Shown here: piece by piece, positions 26,327 to 39,925 of the stretch
Position numbering within the stretch: position 1 is the stretch's first letter
Layout of the letters: each line of letters opens with the position of its first letter
Assembly: GCA_963575745.1 (NCBI GenBank)
Contig: CAUYUJ010000671.1
Span: 10,001 to 57,500 of the forward strand
Direction: 5' to 3'
Origin: Prorocentrum cordatum
Taxonomy: Eukaryota; Sar; Dinophyceae; Prorocentrales; Prorocentraceae
DNA: 47,500 nt
Position numbers and translations under genes: made by a program
The notes under the pieces: generated by a model
Database searches by the model: none
What the model saw: the letters and a program-made list of their open reading frames with translations, nothing else
What the model was told of the DNA's origin: nothing

Positions 26327-26610
26327 AGTCAGGTGTCGGTGGTGGCCAGTGGCGGCAGCTGGCGCAGGAGCCAGGAGGGGCAACCAGCGCCTGCGCGCGA
26401 CCGAGAGCCTGCAGGGCCGGCGGGGCTGGTCCGTGGGCCCCGGAGGGCACGCGGCGGCGAAGAGCGGACGCGCCGTGCAGGGTCAGCGTGTCTGCACTAG
26501 CCCGGGCAAGCGCCGTCCAGCGCCGTCCCGTCTCGCTCGAGGTGTCGCACGGGCCAGCAGGGCCAGCAGGAGCTGCGGAGGCAACCGCTAAAACGTCCAG
26601 GGCAGGTGGG
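26327..26610 (-). CDS. Candidate minus-strand terminal exon, product unknown
   Basis: Frame DVLAVASAAPAGPAGPCDTS then SETGRRWTALARASADTLTL, HGASALRRR and a tail rich in Ala and Pro, ending at TGA near 26327. Third positions are mostly G/C. The + strand is also open (ALARASAVQRRPVSLEVSHG), so the strand is not certain. Nothing recognised. 26095-26326 and 26811-27490 are GC-rich or TTC-rich with no supported gene. Confidence 0.25.
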
Positions 26611-26639
26611 GCCGGTTGGGGCCAGTCAGGGGCTCGCGG

Positions 26640-26810
26640 GGGCTGCAGTGGAGACCCATGCCAAGAAACACCCTGCTCGCCTCCAGGGTGCCCTGGGCTT
26701 CTCGGATTTCGATGGCTTTGCCATGGAAAGCGTGACGTTTCCACACCAAAGATCCATGTACGTCCTGGGGTCTCAGGGTTGGGTTTCTTGTGGAAGGTCT
26801 CTTGTGGTCG
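26640..26810 (+). repeat. Dispersed repeat VIII
   Basis: GTGGAGACCCATGCCAAGAA through CTGGGGTCTCAGGGTTGGGT to TCTTGTGGTCGAGCT. Close to 9150-9315. Confidence 0.7.
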
Positions 26811-27499
26811 AGCTCCTGCTCGAGCTGCGACGGCTGGCGCTGGCAGCAACCAGGGCTAGCGCTTGCGGCGACCGGAGAGAGCGCCGCCCATGGTGCAAGC
26901 GTCGCCTGTTTGAGCGACGTGACGAGCGGCCCTCGTTCTGGGCCTCCGGAGTCCCGTTGTGGGCCCCCGGGCCCTCGCGCAGGCCGGCGCATCACAGGGA
27001 GTCCTGGCCAGTGATGGTGGTTCAGAGCAGGCCGGGCTCCAGAGCAGGCCGCCATTTGTCCCTCTTCTCCTTCGTCGTCCTCTTCTCCTTCTTATTACTG
27101 TTCTCCTTCTCCTTCTTCTATGTTCTCTTCTTCTTCTCCGCCTTGCTCTTGTTCTTTCTCCCCTTCTACCTGTTCTCATTACTATTGTCACCCTTCCTTC
27201 TCTTCTTCTTCTTCTTCTTCGTTTTTCCCTCGTTCCCTGAAGTCAGAGCATCCAGATATGTGGGTCGGGACGGTCGATCGGGTGCCCCCAGGGGGAGGAT
27301 GGGGCTGGATTCAGGCGGTCGATCGGGCTGGATCGGGAATGCCGGATGAGGTTCTGGATGAGGCCACACATTGACCTGGGTCGGGGGGGCGCTGTGATGG
27401 CCCTGGCCCCGCGAGTTGCTTCGCGACTGGGGTGCGAGGGGAGAATGGGGGGGAGGAGGATGAGGCAGACGAGGAGGAAGGAGCAGGGGAAGGGGGAGG

Positions 27500-28800
<1,301 letters not shown>

Positions 28801-29064
28801 GGAGGATCTGTTTGAGGTGGAGGAGGAGGGGCGGAGGGGGAGTCCGGAGGAGGAGGAGGAGGAGGAGGATGAAGAAGATGACGCATCGGGGTCCTGCCCG
28901 TCCCTTATGAGTCCCTATGAGCCTTCTCTTTTCACACTAGAAGCGTCGTAGCGAATGCGAGCAGTTATCAGTAACCAGCTCAACCAGGTGTCCAGCGAGA
29001 TATCCGTTTTGACAAAGGACCCCCCCCATCCGTGCACATGCAATCAAACTCACACGTCTTGCCA

Positions 29065-29370
29065 TGAACTTCGAGGAAGTCTCAAGCGAGAGTCACGCCT
29101 TGAGAAGGAGCCGCCCTCCATCCTGACAGCTGCTACATCAGTTGAAGCTTCGTGCTTCTGAATTAAAAGGCGTCTCGCGCGAGAACCTCATGTTGGAACG
29201 GAGCCACGCGCCATCTTTGTGACTGTTGCAGCCCTGAATGCGAATGTGCGCGGTGCCAAGGTGAGGGTCGCAGTTTGAAAAAGAGCCGCCCTCCATCCTA
29301 GTAGCTGTTGCAAGACTTTAAGGCGACTGTGCGCGGTGCTAACACGACATCTCCGTTTTGAGAACGACCT
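29065..29370 (-). repeat. 78-bp repeat units
   Basis: Three to four diverged units with GCGCGGTGCCAAGGTGAGGG / TTTGAAAAAGAGCCGCCCTC, in the same orientation as 4140-4500. A GGA run follows at 29470-29540, again next to the array. Confidence 0.65.
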
Positions 29371-29734
29371 GTGCTCTGCCCTTCCATGCACCTTCTCAAT
29401 TTTTTCCAAGCGATCTTCTGGGGCTGCCGACACGTCTGGTGGTGCGACACGGAGGCATTTCTTAGACGGGGCGGAGGAGGACCAGGAGGAGGAGGAGGAG
29501 GGGGACAAGGAGGAGGATATGGAGGAGTGGGAGGCCCAGGCCTCCCAACTCTGACGTCCAGGCAACGTGTTAGCAGTCAGGCTTCCGAGTATCGTCAAGC
29601 CACTCTTCGGGCTGACGTCAGCGTTGGCAGGGCATCGGCAACGCTGCACAGCTGGACGCTTGCTTGCTTCGCTGTAGCTTGCACTTCTTTCTCGTCAAGC
29701 CCAAATGTTAGCAAGCGTGGACTCCAGACAGTAA

Positions 29735-29960
29735 GCTTCTAGCAACCTATGTTGTACAATCTATGGGGAGGGATCTATTTGGTGCAAGCTACGTGTTGCA
29801 ATCTAGGCTGTGCAGTCTAGGTTCGCCAATAGATGTTGTGCACTCTATGTGGTACAATCTCTGTTGTGGACTCTACGTGGTGCAATCTATGTTGAGCAGT
29901 CTATATTGTGCAATCTACATATTCATGGAGTGCAGTTCATGTGGTGCAATCTATGTTGTG
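29735..29960. repeat. Short-period repeat, GTGCAATCTATGTT
   Basis: Repeated TGTGCAATCTATGTTGTGCA-like units of roughly 17-19 bp with many variants. A related motif (GTGCAATAGATTTG) occurs at 14565-14600. Confidence 0.7.
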
Positions 29961-30089
29961 CAACTCACTTTGACCGTCTTGAAGCTGTCCTCTCCACTGC
30001 TCGTGCAAACATCCCACCCTCCCACCCGCAACTTGGTCGCAAGACCTCTTAAGACAAGACCGTGACGGTAGGTACCACATGGCATTTGG

Positions 30090-30673
30090 CCACGACACCG
30101 ACGCCGACGACGACAGCGACAACGACGACGACGGCGCCGCCGACACCGACTACGACGACACCGACGACGTCTCCAACGACTTCGACGACGACAACGACGA
30201 CGACGACACCGACGACGACGACGCCGACGACGACGACGATGACAACGCCGACGACGACCACGACGCTGACGACGACGACGCCGACGCCGACGACGACGAA
30301 GACAACGACGACGACGACGACAATGACGCCGCCAACGAAGACGACGACGACGACGAGGGAGGAGGGAGGACCACGACGGCGACAACGACGACAACGACGA
30401 GGGAGGAGGGAGGACGGCGACAACGCGAACGACGAAGAAGGAGGGAGGACGGCGACGCCGACGACGACAACGACGAGGGAGGAGGGAAGACGACGACGAC
30501 GACGACGGCGACGAAATAGGAAGGTCGACGACGAGACGCCGACGACGGACGACGACGTCGAGGGAAGAGGAAACGACGACAACGACGACGGAAACGACGA
30601 CGACGCCAAGACGACGACGACGAGGAAAGACAGAGAACGACGACGCCGACGACGACGACGCGGGAGGAGGGAG

Positions 30674-30704
<31 letters not shown>

Positions 30705-30712
30705 CAAGAGCG
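30090..30712. repeat. CGA trinucleotide array
   Basis: About 600 bp of GAC/CGA units with GGA interruptions. It reads as poly-Asp, poly-Thr or poly-Arg depending on frame; the frames are not genes. Confidence 0.93.
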
Positions 30713-30723
30713 CGCGCGCACGC

Positions 30724-31170
30724 TTTTGTTGAAAATCCGTGTTGCGAAACCTTGTGTTTTTGTAGGTTTTCTGGACACACGGTTTTGAAATCCTTCCGAA
30801 ACCGATGGGTTTTGAAGGATTTCGGCATACGCGCGCGACGACGCGCGCGTCTGCACTTCGTCCCGTTTTTGGAATATGATTCTCGCGACGGCACACGCGC
30901 AAGGGCGTTCGACAGATTTCGACACGCGCGCGCAAAGCCCGTTTGTTAGCATTTCGTGAAAATCTTGAAAAACCTATGATTTTCTTAAGATTTCGCAAGA
31001 GCTCGCGCGGAAGCCTTTTTAGCACATCCGTGTTGCGAAACGCAGTGTTTTTGTATGTTTTTTTTAGGGGGGAAACTCGATTGCGACATCTTTCTGAAAC
31101 CGAAGGTTTTTGAAGGATGTCGGCATGCGCGCGCGACGACGCGCGCGTGTGCAGTTCGTCTAATTTTTTG
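30724..31170. repeat. Direct repeat pair, about 150 bp each
   Basis: ATCCGTGTTGCGAAAC, GTTTTTGTA, TTTTGAAGGAT.TCGGCAT and CGCGCGCGACGACGCGCGCG occur in the same order at 30735-30870 and 31025-31165. The last block is palindromic. The spacer contains CTTGAAAAACCTATGATTTT and related words. Confidence 0.75.
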
Positions 31171-31223
31171 TAAGGGAGTAGTGACAAAGTGTTATGTTAG
31201 AACAAACAATGTCCCCGCGTATC

Positions 31224-31324
<101 letters not shown>

Positions 31325-31599
31325 CTGTTCTTTTTTTCATTGTTTTTGTTGTTGTTGTTGTTGTTGTTTTTGTTTCTTTTTCTTCTCTCTCTCTATATAT
31401 ATATATACCTGAGGGGGGTCGATACCAGCCCCCCGGGGATAGTGTAAATTTATATTTAGGGTGGACATGTGGTCAGAACCATATATGTTTCACATACCCG
31501 AAAGGGGTACGGATAACGCCGGGGGGGCGGGTAGAGTCTATGAATCTATGAATTGCAATATTGTTTGTGCAGTCTGACAGTGGCGACAAGCGGCGACGG

Positions 31600-31805
31600 C
31601 GGCGATGGTGTGGCGACGGCGACAACATAGCCACCAGAACGACAGACTGGCCCAGACAACGGGCGGCGACGAGGTCGCGACGGGGCGGCGATGGCGGCTA
31701 CATAGCCGCCAGACCGGCTCGCAGGCCCAGACGACTGGCGGCGACGAGGCGGCGACCGGGCGGCGACGGCCACGACATAGCCGCTAGACCTGTTCGCCGG
31801 CCCAG
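31600..31805. repeat. 75-bp tandem repeat, about 2.7 copies
   Basis: CATAGCC(A/G)C(C/T)AGA recurs at 31626, 31701 and 31776, exactly 75 bp apart, with GGCCCAGAC and GGCGGCGACGAGG between. From 31806 to 32289 there is an open frame ending GSIERCCASRMKRDAPG..., but codon bias is weak and I make no gene call. Confidence 0.8.
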
Positions 31806-32289
31806 TTCCTCAAATAACCAGTAAGGACCCCTAACTGCAATCACTGTTTGGGGACAATATTCAAGAGGCTCACGCCATTCCGCCGACCCCCAGACGAAGT
31901 GAGGCCGTGTGGGCGTTTTCATGGGCGTCTTGAAGCCTCGTCAGAGTTTCCTAGGCTCTTGCTGGCTGTTTTCTGGACGCCGTCGCGCGCATGTGATGCC
32001 TCCAAGTGTCCAGATGCGTAGTAGGGGTGGCCGCCGTGCAGTCGCTACCCCTCGCATGGGGCTCACTTATCTTGCGCTGGGAGGGAGCATTGAAAGATGT
32101 TGCGCGTCGCGAATGAAGCGAGATGCTCCAGGTAACGTTGTGGATGGTCGGTATAACGTTTTCATCTAGGGAGTCGGAGAATGCGGGAGAAGGAGGGAAA
32201 GGATGAAATGGATAACGACGATGGTGAGAGGAAGGAGGGAAAAGACAACGGGACGGTTTGTAATGTTGTCCTGGATCTGTTCGAGCTCC

Positions 32290-32800
32290 TCCTTCTCCTC
32301 CTCCTCCTCTTCCTCTTCCTCCTGTAGAGGGACAAGGGGCGCCTGCCCGCGGCTCCGCCGGCCGCGCGCTGCCCTCGAGGCCGCGCCCTCGCTCCCTCTC
32401 GTTGCCCTCCCCCTCTTGCAGCTCCTCCTCCTCCTCCTCCTCGTCCTCCTCCTCCTCCTCCTTCTCCTCCTCGTTGTCGTCGTCGTTCTCCTCCTTCTCC
32501 TCCTCCTCCTCGTCCACCTCCTCCTCCTTCTATTCGTCGTCGTCCTCCTCCTCCTCCTCCTGCTTCTCCTGCTCCACTTGCGGCTTCTCTTGCCCCTCTT
32601 GCAGCTCCTCGCCCCCCTCCTGCAGTTCCTCCTCCTTCTCCTCCTCCTCCTCTTCCTCCTCGTCCCCCTCGTCTCTTCCCTCCTCCTCCTGTTCCCTCTC
32701 CTCCACCTCGTCCGACCTGTCTTTTCCTCATCCTCCGCCTCCTCTTCCCCCTCCTCCTCCACCTCCTCATCCACTCCCTCCACCTCCTCCTTCCCATCCC
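32290..32800. repeat. TCC microsatellite array
   Basis: Imperfect CTC/TCC units, broken by a GC-rich insert at 32335-32400. It forms the left border of composite repeat C2. Confidence 0.9.
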
Positions 32801-32804
32801 TCCG

Positions 32805-34260
32805 CCTCACATGTAACTCCTCCCTGTCGCACCCCTATAGACGTGCTGGTTGGGCGGGCCGGGCGCTTCGCATGATAGTTTCTCGGCGTGTTTGGTTCTG
32901 AAGCCAGAAATCTGCAACTGCAGCAGTTTTACTGATGTCGGGGGCGGCAAAGAGGGGGGTGATGACTAGGAGGGGTTGGATATCATGGCGGGGGCCATGA
33001 TATTCCCCCAGATTTCATGGCGCCTCTTCTTATTTCATCACGTCCCTGGCCCCCCCGCTGGGTCGCGCACATGTCGCCGGTCATGATTTGCACCCTCCCT
33101 TCTTGGACACCCCCCTCTAAGCCGCTCCCGATGATGGATGGCGGGTCGTTTTCAAGATGTGGCTTTCGCCTTCGCGCCGCGCACATTCGTCCTCAAGGCA
33201 TGCGTCAGTCCCACGGATGGACGGCAAAAATATCGTTTCACGGCTGGACGGCGGGCCCTTTTCGAAACGTGGCGTTCGCCTTAGTGCCGCGCGCATTCGT
33301 TTGAGCAGTTTGCCAACATTCACAGGTGGACGGCGGTTCCTTCTCAATGTGGGGCTCTCGCCTTAGCGCGCATTCTCGTCTTCATTGCTTGCAGCAGTTC
33401 CATGGCTTCGTTTAGACGATGACGCGATTTAGGACTGCTGTGGCGCAGCCGTCACGTGGGTTCGCGGTGATGAAATACCAGAAATGGTGTTCTGGCGCGA
33501 TCTTGGAGTGTTAGGACGCATCAATTACGTTGATCCGCGGTGTTGAAGTCCTGAAGCTTGAAATCTGCAACAGCTTCACTGATTGATGGCGGGCCGCTCT
33601 CAACATGTGGCTCTCGCTTCAGTGTCGTGCGCATTCGTCCCCATAGTTTGCAGCAGTTTCACGATAGAGGGCGGGCCGTTTTCGAAGTGTGGCTCTCTCT
33701 TCAGCGCACCACACATTCTTTTTTACACGTTTGCAACAACCTTCTCACGGATGAAGGGCGGGCCGTTTTCAAAATTTGCCTCTCGCTTGAGAGCCGCGCG
33801 CATTCGATATAAACATTGCAACAGCTTCCAGGAAGGAGGGCGGTGCCGTTTTCAAAGTGTGGCTCTCGCCTTAGCGCCGGGCACATTCGTTCAACACTTG
33901 GTAGCAGTTTCACCCATGGAGGGCGGTGCCTTTTCCACATGTGGCTCTCCTTTTAGCGCCGCGCACATTCGTTGTGAACGTTTGCGTCAGTTCCAAGAAT
34001 TCGTATTGTTGAAGTCCTGGCAACGGCGTTCTGGCACGACTTCGGGTTGTCAGGACGCAGCCGTCGATTTGATCCGCGGCGTTGAAGCCCCAGGCATGGT
34101 TTTTTGGCAGGTGGCAGGATGGAGGAGGAGGAGGAGGAGGAGGAGGAGGAGGTGAGCCATTTCCCGCAATGAACATACATTCTTTGAGGGACCTGTCTAG
34201 GGGGAATTTGGAAGGAGGGTTTATCGAAACGTCGTGCATGCGTCTTGGGTCTGCACTGGT
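32805..34260 (+). repeat. Composite repeat, copy C2
   Basis: Lead with CTGTCGCACCCC and GGGCGCTTCGCATGA (32825-32880). Arrays of 78-bp units at 33130-33385 and 33565-33990, each with GGGCGG(G/T).., TGTGGCTCTCGC and GCGCGCATTCGT. Units with GTTGAAGTCCTG and GTTCTGGC(A/G)CGA lie at 33420-33560 and 34000-34090. The tail TTTGAGGGACCT to GGGTCTGCACTGGTCC lies at 34170-34260. It is longer than the other copies because the two arrays are separated. Confidence 0.7.
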
Positions 34261-34389
34261 CCACGCTCCTCCTCCCAGTTGCTGGCAACTGTCCAGTCAG
34301 CAACGGCCCCCAGTGGCAATCCTTTTTTCAGGTCCATACAATCGTATAGGGGCCAGCCATCCTCAAAGGCTGTGTAATTCGACAGTATG

Positions 34390-35075
34390 CTCCTCTTTCT
34401 CCTCCTCCTCCTCCTCCTCCTGCGCCTCCTCCTCCTCTTCCTCCTTCTGCTCCTTCTCTTCCCCATCGTCCCCTCTTCCTCCTCCTCCTTACATTTTCCC
34501 CTTCCTCCTCCTCCTCCCCCTTGCCCCCCTCGTCTTTCCCCTCCTCCTCGTCGTCGTCCTTCTCTTCGTCTTATTCCTCTTCCCCCTCCTCCTCCTCCTC
34601 CTCCTCCTCCTCCTCCTCTCCTTCTGCTCCTCCTCCTCTTCCCCCCTCGTCCCCTCTTCCTTCTCCTCCTTACATGTTCTCCTTCCTCCTCCTCCTCCTC
34701 CTCCTCCTCCTCCTCCCCTTTGCCCCCCTCGTCTTTCCCCTCCTCGTCGTCGTCCTTCTCTTCGTCTTATTCCTCTTCCCCCTCCTTCTCCTCCTTATCC
34801 GTCTGCTCCTCCTCCTCCTCCTCCTCCTCCCCTCCTCCTCCTCCTTTCTCTCCTCCGTCCCCTCCTCCTCCTCCTCCTCCTCCTCCTCCTCCTCGCCCCC
34901 TCCTCGTACTACTCCTGCTCCGGCTTTTCCTCCTCCTCCTCCCTTTCGTCCCGCTTGTCTCTCCCCTCCTCTTCTTCCCCTTGCTTCTCCCCCTCCTCCT
35001 CACCCTCGTCCTCCTCCTCCGGTTTCGACTCCGCCTCCTCCTCTTCTTCCTCCTCCTTCTCCTCCTTCCACCTTC
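34390..35075. repeat. TCC microsatellite array
   Basis: About 690 bp of CTC/TCC units, containing an internal duplication (34470-34570 and 34650-34780 share CATTTTC/CATGTTCTCCTTCC and GTCTTTCCCCTCCTCGTCGT). Confidence 0.92.
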
Positions 35076-35082
35076 CCGCTCG

Positions 35083-35340
35083 AATGGCTTTCTGTGTTAG
35101 CAAGCCCGTCCCAAAGCAGCCCTCTTCCTTCCTCCTCCCCGCTCCAACCCGCCAGCCCCCCACGGAGACGCAAGACGACCCCCCAGTGTGCGCCGGGACA
35201 GAGGGCGCCGCGCCGCGCGCGGCCTGTGCCAGCGCCAGGGCGCACGCGGCCCCGCGCTGGCACAGCCACCGCGGCACGTGGGTGCAGCAGCCTGGGAGGG
35301 GGGGCGCACGCCCGAAATGGAACGAATTACAACCGACTAG
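35083..35340 (+). CDS. Candidate first exon, product unknown
   Basis: Starts MAFCVSKPVPKQPSSFLLPA, then PTRQPPTETQDDPPVCAGTE and a region rich in Ala and Arg, with mainly G/C third positions. It begins right at the end of the TCC array and runs into the 49-bp tandem repeat, so the true extent is unknown. The minus strand is also open. No family is recognised. Confidence 0.25.
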
Positions 35341-35394
35341 TCCCAATTCCAACCGTTCGGAGCGAATTGCAACCAGAAAAGAGACCAATTCCAA

Positions 35395-35548
35395 CCACAA
35401 ATGACACCAATTCCAACCCAACCAAAAGTGAGACCAATTGCAACCACAAATGAGACCAATTCCAACCCAACCAAAAGTGAGACCAATTGCAACCACAAAT
35501 GAGACCAATTCCAACCCAACCAAAAATGAGACCAATTCCAACCACGGA
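35395..35548. repeat. 49-bp tandem repeat
   Basis: TTCCAACCCAACCAAAA recurs at 35411, 35460 and 35509, 49 bp apart, each unit also holding GAGACCAATTGCAACCACAA. GAGACCAATTCCAAC appears again at 38232, on the other side of the ACT array. Confidence 0.85.
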
Positions 35549-35559
35549 TGGGATCTTCG

Positions 35560-35576
35560 GACACTACTACTACGAC

Positions 35577-35632
<56 letters not shown>

Positions 35633-35663
35633 TTACTACCACTACTACTACTACCACTACTAT

Positions 35664-35706
<43 letters not shown>

Positions 35707-35767
35707 GCTACTACTGTTACTACTACTGTTACTACTACTACTACTACTACTACTACGACTACGACTA

Positions 35768-35806
<39 letters not shown>

Positions 35807-36088
35807 TTACTACTGCTACTGCTACTACTACCACTACTACTACGAGTACGGCTACTATTACTACTTCCACTACCACCACTGCTACTTACTACTACTACTA
35901 CTACTGCTGCTACTACTACTACCACTCATACTCCTAGTACGAGTACTAGTACTAGTACGACGACTACTACTACTACTACTACTTCAACTACTACTTACTA
36001 CTACTACTCCTACTACTACCACTACTGCTACTCCTAGTACTACTACTGCTACTACTACCACTTACCACTACTACCACCACCACCACTA

Positions 36089-36125
<37 letters not shown>

Positions 36126-36132
36126 GACTACG

Positions 36133-36163
<31 letters not shown>

Positions 36164-36442
36164 TTACTACTACTACTACTACTATTTCTATTACTACTAC
36201 TAATAATAATTTTACGAATTCTACGACGACTACTACCAATACTACTACTACTACTACTGCCACTACTACCAGTACTACGACTTGTACGACGACTACTACT
36301 ACTACTACTACTGCCACTACTACTACCAATACTACTACTACTACTGCCACTACTACTACCACTACTACTACTACTTCTACTACTACTGCCACTACTACTA
36401 CCACTACTACTACTACTACTACTTCTTCTTCTACTACTACTA

Positions 36443-36479
<37 letters not shown>

Positions 36480-36772
36480 GACACCGTCTTCGACTACTAC
36501 TTCTACTGCTACTACTAATACTACTAATACTATTACTACTACTACTACTACTACGACTACTACTACAATTAACATTATTACGACTAAGGCTACTACAACC
36601 ACGCCTACGACTACGACTATTTCTACTGCGGCTACTACTACCACCACTACTCCTACTACTACTATTACTTCAACTTCTACTACTGCTACTACTACTTTTA
36701 CCACTACTACTGCTACTACTATTACTACTTATTTCACTACTATTGCGAGTATTAGTACTATTACTACCACTG

Positions 36773-36808
<36 letters not shown>

Positions 36809-36926
36809 TTACGGCTGCTGCGACTACTACTACGATTACTACTACTACTACTACTACGACTCCTACTACTACTACTACTACTACTACTCTTGATATAGAT
36901 AATATTACGAATTTTACTTCGACTAG

Positions 36927-36958
<32 letters not shown>

Positions 36959-37230
36959 GTGATACGACTAGTACGACTACTACTACTTCTACTACTACGA
37001 CTACTACTGCTACCACTACTACTACTACCACCACTACTACTACTACTGCTACTACTACGGCTACGACTACGACCACGACACCGCTTACGACTACTACTAC
37101 TACTACTACTACTGCTACTACGACTACCACTACTACCATTATTACGATTAAGACTACTACAACTACGACTGCGACGACGACTACGACGACGACTACTTCT
37201 ACTACGACTACTACCACCACCACCACCACC

Positions 37231-37270
<40 letters not shown>

Positions 37271-37468
37271 TTTGTACTACTACTAACACCACTACTACTA
37301 CTACTACTACTTCTACTACTACTACTACTGTTACTACAATTGCTACTTATTTCACTATTACTACGACTATTACTACTTTTACTACTACTACTACTACTAC
37401 GACTACGACTACAACTACTACTTCTACTACTTCTTCTTCTTCTTCTACTACTACTACTACTACTACCT

Positions 37469-37517
<49 letters not shown>

Positions 37518-37944
37518 CACGACTACTACTACTACGACTACTACGACTACTACGACTACTACGACTACGATTACGACTACTTTTGCTACCACCATTACTA
37601 CTACTTCTACGACGACGACGACTACTACTACTACCTGCACTACTCCTACTACTACTTCTACTACTACTACTTCTACTACTTCTTCTTCTACTACTACTTC
37701 TCGTACTACTACTACTACTACTACGACTACTACTACTACGACTACTACGAATACTACGACTACTACGACTACTACGACTACGATTACGACTACTATTGTT
37801 ACCACCACTACTACTACTACTACTACTACTGCTACTACTACTACTACTATTACTACTACTACTACTTCTACTACTTCTACTTTTACTACTACTACTGCTA
37901 CTACTACTACTACTACCACTACTACTATTACTACTACTACTACT

Positions 37945-38000
<56 letters not shown>

Positions 38001-38001
38001 A

Positions 38002-38032
<31 letters not shown>

Positions 38033-38042
38033 GTACTACTCG

Positions 38043-38122
<80 letters not shown>
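35560..38122. repeat. ACT trinucleotide array, 2.5 kb
   Basis: Continuous ACT/TAC units with CCA, GCT, ACG and TTA interruptions. The frames of 180 to 594 residues across it (poly-Val, poly-Ser, poly-Leu) are artefacts. Confidence 0.96.
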
Positions 38123-38369
38123 GGAGGATCCATTTGCATTTTTTTAGAATCGATGCAATTCGGTGCGTTTTTGCTTACGCTTCGGTGCCCTCTTGCTCAT
38201 CTGAATGTAGTGCTCGTGCGCAGACCAAACACTGAGACCAATTCCAACTCGAGCACGCATGTTGGCTTCCAGATCCTCTGCGTTGACATAAGGGGTGTCA
38301 CTTGGTCTTCGCAGTCGTCTTGGGCTTCTCTACACTTAAAATCCGATTGTGGGGCTATCCCAAGATGGT

Positions 38370-38460
38370 TGGGATTGGGCCCAGTTTGCTTTTCGCACTG
38401 GTTGGGATTGGGCCCAGTTGGTTGGGATTGGGCCCAGTGGGTTGGGATTGGGCCCACATG
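38370..38460. repeat. GGTTGGGATTGGGCCCA repeat
   Basis: Four copies of GGTTGGGATTGGGCCCA at 38370-38455, followed by a run of about 25 C (38470-38494). 38495-38860 is very GC-rich. One frame reads RNDPWPKLVCRLGPGRGEAA, but I cannot support it as an exon. 38861-39303 holds a copy of repeat F and nothing else I can name. Confidence 0.8.
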
Positions 38461-39303
38461 CGGCGCACGCCCCCCCCCCCCCCCCCCCCCCCCCACACGC
38501 GCAACGACCCGTGGCCGAAGCTCGTGTGCCGCCTCGGGCCCGGGCGGGGCGAAGCAGCGAAGCACGGCCGCGCGCGCTGGGCGTGGCCAGCCAGCGACAC
38601 GGCGCCGCGCAGTGCGCGCGCAGAACCGCGCGCGCGACGCGGCCATATCCCCCGCGCCGCGGCTCTTGTGCAGGCCGGCGCGGCGGCGGCGCGCAGCACA
38701 CGCGCAGGGCCTCGCTCGCGTCGCGGCTTCCCCCGCGCCATGACTGCGCGCGCAGGCGTGAAATCTCGACGGCGCGCACCGAGGGGCATCTGATGCGCGC
38801 GGTACAGCACGCCGCTCGCGCACACCAATCGCTGTAGGTGGCGGCGCGCACGGGGGGGTGGCGCGAGCGTGAGGGGGGGCTTCTGAGAAGACGGAGGAGG
38901 GGCGACTTCTGCGGAAGGCACGGGCCTTCTCACAGGCCTTCGCGGCTATCCAGATGGTTTCGTCGAGGCCCTTGGGCGCTTCTAGGAAGGCCCTGCCTTC
39001 TGCGTCGCGACATGAAGGGGAATTGTGTCCTGGCGGAAACGCGTCCTGGTTGCTCTTGTCCGCGTTCGGGCTCTCAGGGCCCTGCCTGGGCCCTGGGACA
39101 GTCAAAAACGGTTCGAGATACGAGAAAGTGGCCCTGGTCCTAAGAAAGGCCACGGGGTCCAGGTCTTGTTTCCCTCAGGACCCTTGTCCTTCATTATGCT
39201 GAGCTAGATAAAGATCATGTCCTGTCCAGGTTGAACAGGAGTCGCTGTCGGCTCTCTCAGGCGCGGCGCTTTTTGTCTCGCTCTCGGCTGCTGGGATGCG
39301 TCC

Positions 39304-39462
39304 TTAACCAGCCTCGAACTTATCCCTATCCCTGAGATTGACACGCCGAAAGGCGAGGACAATATTAGGGATGCACCCTCAGAAACTGAGGGGATCCCTA
39401 AGATCGCCATCGTGACGAGGCGATGCCCAACATAGGGATAGGGATAGGCTCCAGGCTGGTAA
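39304..39462. mobile_element. TIR element, family I, copy 2
   Basis: AACCAGCCTCGAACTTATCC at the left and CATAGGGATAGGGATAGG..CCAGGCTGG at the right. GTCC at 39300-39303 and 39463-39466 may be the target duplication. Confidence 0.72.
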
Positions 39463-39560
39463 GTCCTTGGGCCCCTGGGCCATCAGGAGTAGGCTCGGGG
39501 CGAAGAGCCGCGCCCGGGGAAGGGGTCGATCTCGGGGGCCAGCAGCTTGAAACTACCATC

Positions 39561-39750
39561 AAGTCGGCCCTGTCCCCCTACAGGGGGATTTTCGATGAAA
39601 AATAAGACATACCCCAAACATATGCCAAAAAGGTCAACGAATACTAAACACATAGTCCCCAGACTACTTTTGGACTATTTTTTTTGATTATTTTTTGAAT
39701 ATTTTTTATTGTTCGTCGAAAGTCCCCCTGCAGGGGGACACGCCCGACTT
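39561..39750. mobile_element. TIR element, family A, with target duplication
   Basis: AAGTCGGCCCTGTCCCCCTA at the left and GCAGGGGGACACGCCCGACT at the right. GAAACTACCA occurs directly before (39549-39558, then TC) and directly after (39751-39760), a clear 10-bp duplication. The interior is AT-rich, with TTTTTGATTATTTTTTGAAT. Confidence 0.82.
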
Positions 39751-39925
39751 GAAACTACCACATCGTCGGATGTCAGGGATGGGGACCCTGGTCCAGAGTG
39801 GTATCCGATCTTTTCCAGAGAGGCCCAGGTGGTCTTCAGTGCGCCCCTCGCGAGCTCGAAAACGGTGCGAACCGCCGTGGGAGCTTTGGGTTGGGATCAC
39901 CTCTGGCAACCTCCTCCTCCTCCAT

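Noticed and set aside
36670-38743. Open frames of 489 and 594 residues across the ACT array
   Set aside because: They are poly-Ser and poly-Leu translations of one microsatellite, open in several frames on both strands.
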